In this document: positions 61,190-64,000 of the stretch, piece after piece | Numbering within the stretch: position 1 is the first letter of the stretch | Layout of the letters: every line of letters begins with the position of its first letter | Origin: Stentor coeruleus | Lineage: Eukaryota > Ciliophora > Heterotrichea > Heterotrichida > Stentoridae | Direction of reading: 5' to 3' | DNA: 64,000 bases | Assembly: GCA_001970955.1 (NCBI GenBank) | Contig: MPUH01000069.1 | Coordinates: 58,022 to 122,021, forward strand | The notes under the pieces: generated by a model | Told to the model about the DNA's origin: nothing | Database searches by the model: none | What the model saw: the letters and a program-made list of their open reading frames with translations, nothing else | Position numbers and translations under genes: made by a program

Positions 61190-63102
61190 TAATATAACTT
61201 TACGGTAATAGTTTTTATATGAAAGAATTGATGATTGCTGAAGATTTTTGAATGTGGGAAAAATAGGGATTTTTTATGATTATTGGGGAATTTGTTTAGA
61301 GAATATGAAGGGTTTTATGTGTTATAAGGAGATATAAAGTAATGTGTTGATTTTTATTTGGGATGATGGGATGTATAATGATTTAGGTATTAGGGAAGAA
61401 GTGATAAATGAGTTTTTGTATATGAAAAAAAATAGATGAATTTACAGAAATTGGGTTAGATTATTTGTAACTTTTTTTAGAAGATTTTTTAGTTATAATG
61501 AAAGTTATTATGTATGAGGATGAGGATAATAGAAAAAAAGGTGTAAGAGAGGTGCTGGGGTGAAATTATGGATTTTTCTAGAAAAGAATTGTTTTTATTA
61601 AATCCTGAAAATAAGTTTTTAGATATGTAATACTTCATTACTTGACAAATCTTATATGCTAAAGTTTAGTATTTTTTTTTTAATAAAGAAAATATATATA
61701 GAAAAAAATTAAATGCAACTTCTTTGATAACTTTAGTCGTTAAGAAATAATTTCTTTCGATAAAAAAACTTGCCAACTAGATTTAAAAAAATCCTAATTC
61801 TATGCTTGGTAAATTAATTTCATTCATATATTTTTTTGTATTAGAATCAAAATTTCCTATTCACTCTTATATTTTGCTCGGCAAACTTCCTTATCATTCT
61901 TCATTTTTCTAATAAAAATAAGGCATTTATAATCTAATTGATTTATTATAATTACATATCATAAAGAGTAATAAAAATGTTCTAAAATAATACCCCGAGT
62001 CTAATAGTTTGCATAGATCATCATAAGCTAGATTTTCGAATCCAAGCATTTTTAAAGAAACTTGCTGTGGTTTTGAATTTTATTTCAAAAAAGATTGTTA
62101 TTCAATATACTGATACAAATTATATTTATAATCAACCCTAGAATAAATCTTATATCAAAATCCTAAGGTAAATTACATGATTACTAACATCGGTAGTCTT
62201 TAATCTAGACAATAACGACATCAAAAAAATCAATTAGAATGTTGATCTATGATGCTAAAAATTTTGTGTTTATTTGAATTAAATATACAAAATCTACTTA
62301 CTTTTCTCTAGCTTTTTAGGTAAAATTAGTGATAAGCCTTAGTGATGAGTCATAAATATCAATAGATGATAGTTTTTTATAAGAATTCTAAAAGTAATAA
62401 AATTTCATGTATATCAAGAAAAGGTGTTCGTGTAAATTTGCTTTGGTGGATGTATAAAGTTTACTTATTGTTGTTTATAAACTTTAGACTTCAGATAAAT
62501 ATTATATTATTTTAAAGGATTAACAAACCTTATCCTATTTGGGAGAAAATCCATCTAGTGAGCATAAACAATTCTAATTAGAAATTATAGGGTTCTACCA
62601 AAAACACTTGGGATTGTCAAACATCTTTTATCAACTTCTTTTTACCCTAATTGCCATACCTAAAAATGTTCATGGAGTCAAAAGAATCTGATGTACAAAA
62701 AATTCTCTGGACTATACTGATTCATATTGCATTTGAAGAATTTTGCTTATTGCTTCTCAAAGATTTAGTGTATAAGATAAAAAGATTTGGTTGATATAAA
62801 AATTCGATGAATTCAGTTTTACCCATTTTTTAGTTGCTAAGAAAAATATTTAAGTCGTAAAGGTTAAGTATAGTGGGATTATCCTTAGTAAATATCTTAG
62901 AATATATAATCTAGGCGATTAAAGCTTAGAGACAATGAAAGAAAAAAACAGATTATTTTATTTTAAACGTCGAGATACATTACTTTCCATATTTAATATA
63001 ATTACTATTATAATATTTTCTTCGTTACAAATAGCTGATACAATTTAAATATTTGTCAAAGTAAGTGGGCTATTTATATTGTTGAGGTAATGATCAATAA
63101 AT
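61190..63102. other. Long intergenic region, possible gene relics
   Basis: About 1.9 kb. The left 400 bp are G-rich (3' flank). From about 62000 to 62800 there are scattered coding-like stretches with stops and frameshifts, for example SIFKETCCGFEFYFKKDCYS near 62040 and IIGFYQKHLGLSNIFYQLLF near 62590. A 38-codon ORF starting MESKESDVQKILWTILIHIA follows near 62671. They may be decayed genes. Nothing is certain. Confidence 0.35.
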
Positions 63103-63381
63103 ATGGGTGCCTGCATTAAGATTTCTAAAAGAGACGTCAGAATCAATTGTTCATGTCATATTAACACACCTTTGAAGCAAATTGACATGCAACCTTGTAG
63201 ATATGAAATAAGGATTCAGAATGAAATGAATCGAAAGAGCAAAGTTGACATGATTTATCAACTTAAAAGTGAAAATGCCCCAGTCCTAAGCCTTGAGTCC
63301 AGTGAACTTTATATCAGAAGAAGAAAAGAATTATCCTCTCAAAATAGTTCCAGTTTAACTATAAATAACTCTTCATTATAA
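63103..63381 (+). CDS. Small N-acylated protein, possible in-frame stop
   Basis: A 92-aa ORF from ATG 63103 starts MGACIKISKRDVRINCSCH; Gly2 and Cys4 suit myristoylation and palmitoylation, with a CXC and a further Cys downstream. The rest is basic and Ser-rich. It ends at TAA 63379-63381, but the same frame stays open for 42 more codons to TAA 63508-63510. That extension has the same Lys/Ser-rich style (SSLSSHRNTKSLKRLKKFSS), so the stop may be a sequence error, a recent mutation or a readthrough site. I do not recognise the family. Confidence 0.55.
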   Translation: MGACIKISKRDVRINCSCHINTPLKQIDMQPCRYEIRIQNEMNRKSKVDMIYQLKSENAPVLSLESSELYIRRRKELSSQNSSSLTINNSSL

Positions 63382-63510
63382 AATAAAAGTTCTTTAAGTA
63401 GTCATCGGAACACAAAGTCTTTGAAAAGACTAAAAAAATTTTCTTCTGAATACCAAAAAAAACATTTGAATTTTAATCTCAACACTAGTCGTTTTAATTT
63501 TTCCATATAA

Positions 63511-64000
63511 AAGAAATATGTAATGTATTTATTATAGCATATAGAGTATTACAATATGTAATTACTAAAATTTTTAGTGATTAAAGATTTATAGCTTTAT
63601 ATGAAGAGCTAATTATAAATAAGTATATCATTAATATATTACCTAAAGTTTTGCATAAGTAATTGATTAAGTTTTAAAACACACTTTAAATATTTTAAAA
63701 CAACAGATATTTTTCAAAAGTTTTAGAGAATGTCTGAAATTATAATCATGATTATAAAATTTAATTGAATAATATGTTATTATTAAATTTAATTGAATAA
63801 TATGTTATCATTAGAATCTTATATTGTTGTATTTTTTATAGTTTTTAGAGTTTTAGATGAATTTTGCAGCATATATCTAAAGACCAATTTTGATATTTGG
63901 ATAATCAAATAAATTTTTAACCTTTGATTTATAAGCACAATCTTAATACTATAATGAATATTTTATAGTAACTTTAGATCTCGAATATCTTTCTATTTTT
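63511..64000. other. Intergenic to the window end, with a short tandem repeat
   Basis: AT-rich DNA without a coding frame. A 28-bp unit (aaatttaattgaataatatg...) is repeated at 63757-63784 and 63785-63812 with one difference. Confidence 0.5.

Noticed and set aside
1-64000. CRISPR arrays, bacterial operons, riboswitches, intact transposons
   Set aside because: No regular spacer arrays, polycistronic overlaps, Shine-Dalgarno pattern or transposase domains were seen; all genes are eukaryotic in type.

Overview
The window looks like a somatic (macronuclear) segment of a heterotrich ciliate, most like Stentor. The basis is fourfold. DNA is very AT-rich and genes are compact. Four spliceosomal introns are each exactly 15 nt, GT...TAG, with A at position 10. 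Tryptophan is read only as TGG, and 34 genes end in TAA or TAG. The gene content is eukaryotic and ciliate-like: MORN proteins, a divergent actin, a cytosolic carboxypeptidase and many coiled-coil proteins. Species assignment is an inference.

Layout. 1-3 kb: decayed Rab geranylgeranyltransferase beta relic, ribosomal protein uL14, FAM136A and a frameshifted remnant. 3-10 kb: cytosolic carboxypeptidase, coiled-coil protein, maleylacetoacetate isomerase/GST-zeta, and a MORN protein between two small basic proteins. 10-20 kb: C2H2 zinc-finger protein, polytopic membrane protein, coiled-coil protein, decayed ORF, acylated IQ/MORN protein, and an EF-hand-like protein split by an assembly junction. 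20-33 kb: divergent actin, acylated cyclic-nucleotide phosphodiesterase, LITAF-like protein, C2/coiled-coil/GAS2-like protein, B-box kelch protein, MFS transporter, RCC1-IPT protein. 33-47 kb: WDR7-like protein, GAF protein, membrane protein with a C-terminal zinc motif, Hippo/MST kinase with SARAH domain. 47-56 kb: tandem pair of Cys-rich paralogues and a 771-aa orphan. 56-64 kb: CNOT4-like protein without RING, eS4, a pseudo-ULP1, ISCU, and a small acylated protein with an in-frame stop.

There are no operons. Genes are monocistronic, on both strands, and separated by 0.1-1.9 kb. Functional themes are cytoskeleton and cilia (carboxypeptidase, actin, GAS2-like, MORN), signalling (PDE, MST, GAF), translation (uL14, eS4), mitochondria (ISCU, FAM136A) and trafficking (WDR7-like, LITAF-like, Rab prenylation relic). 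Intergenic DNA is strand-skewed: C-rich before a gene and G-rich after it, on the coding strand.

The assembly carries at least five single-N junctions, four flanked directly and one at a distance by duplicated ends, and several short direct duplications without N. Three of these break or truncate real genes. The most novel items are the tandem Cys-rich family, the inactive ULP1-like protein, the RING-less CNOT4 and the relics of decayed genes.
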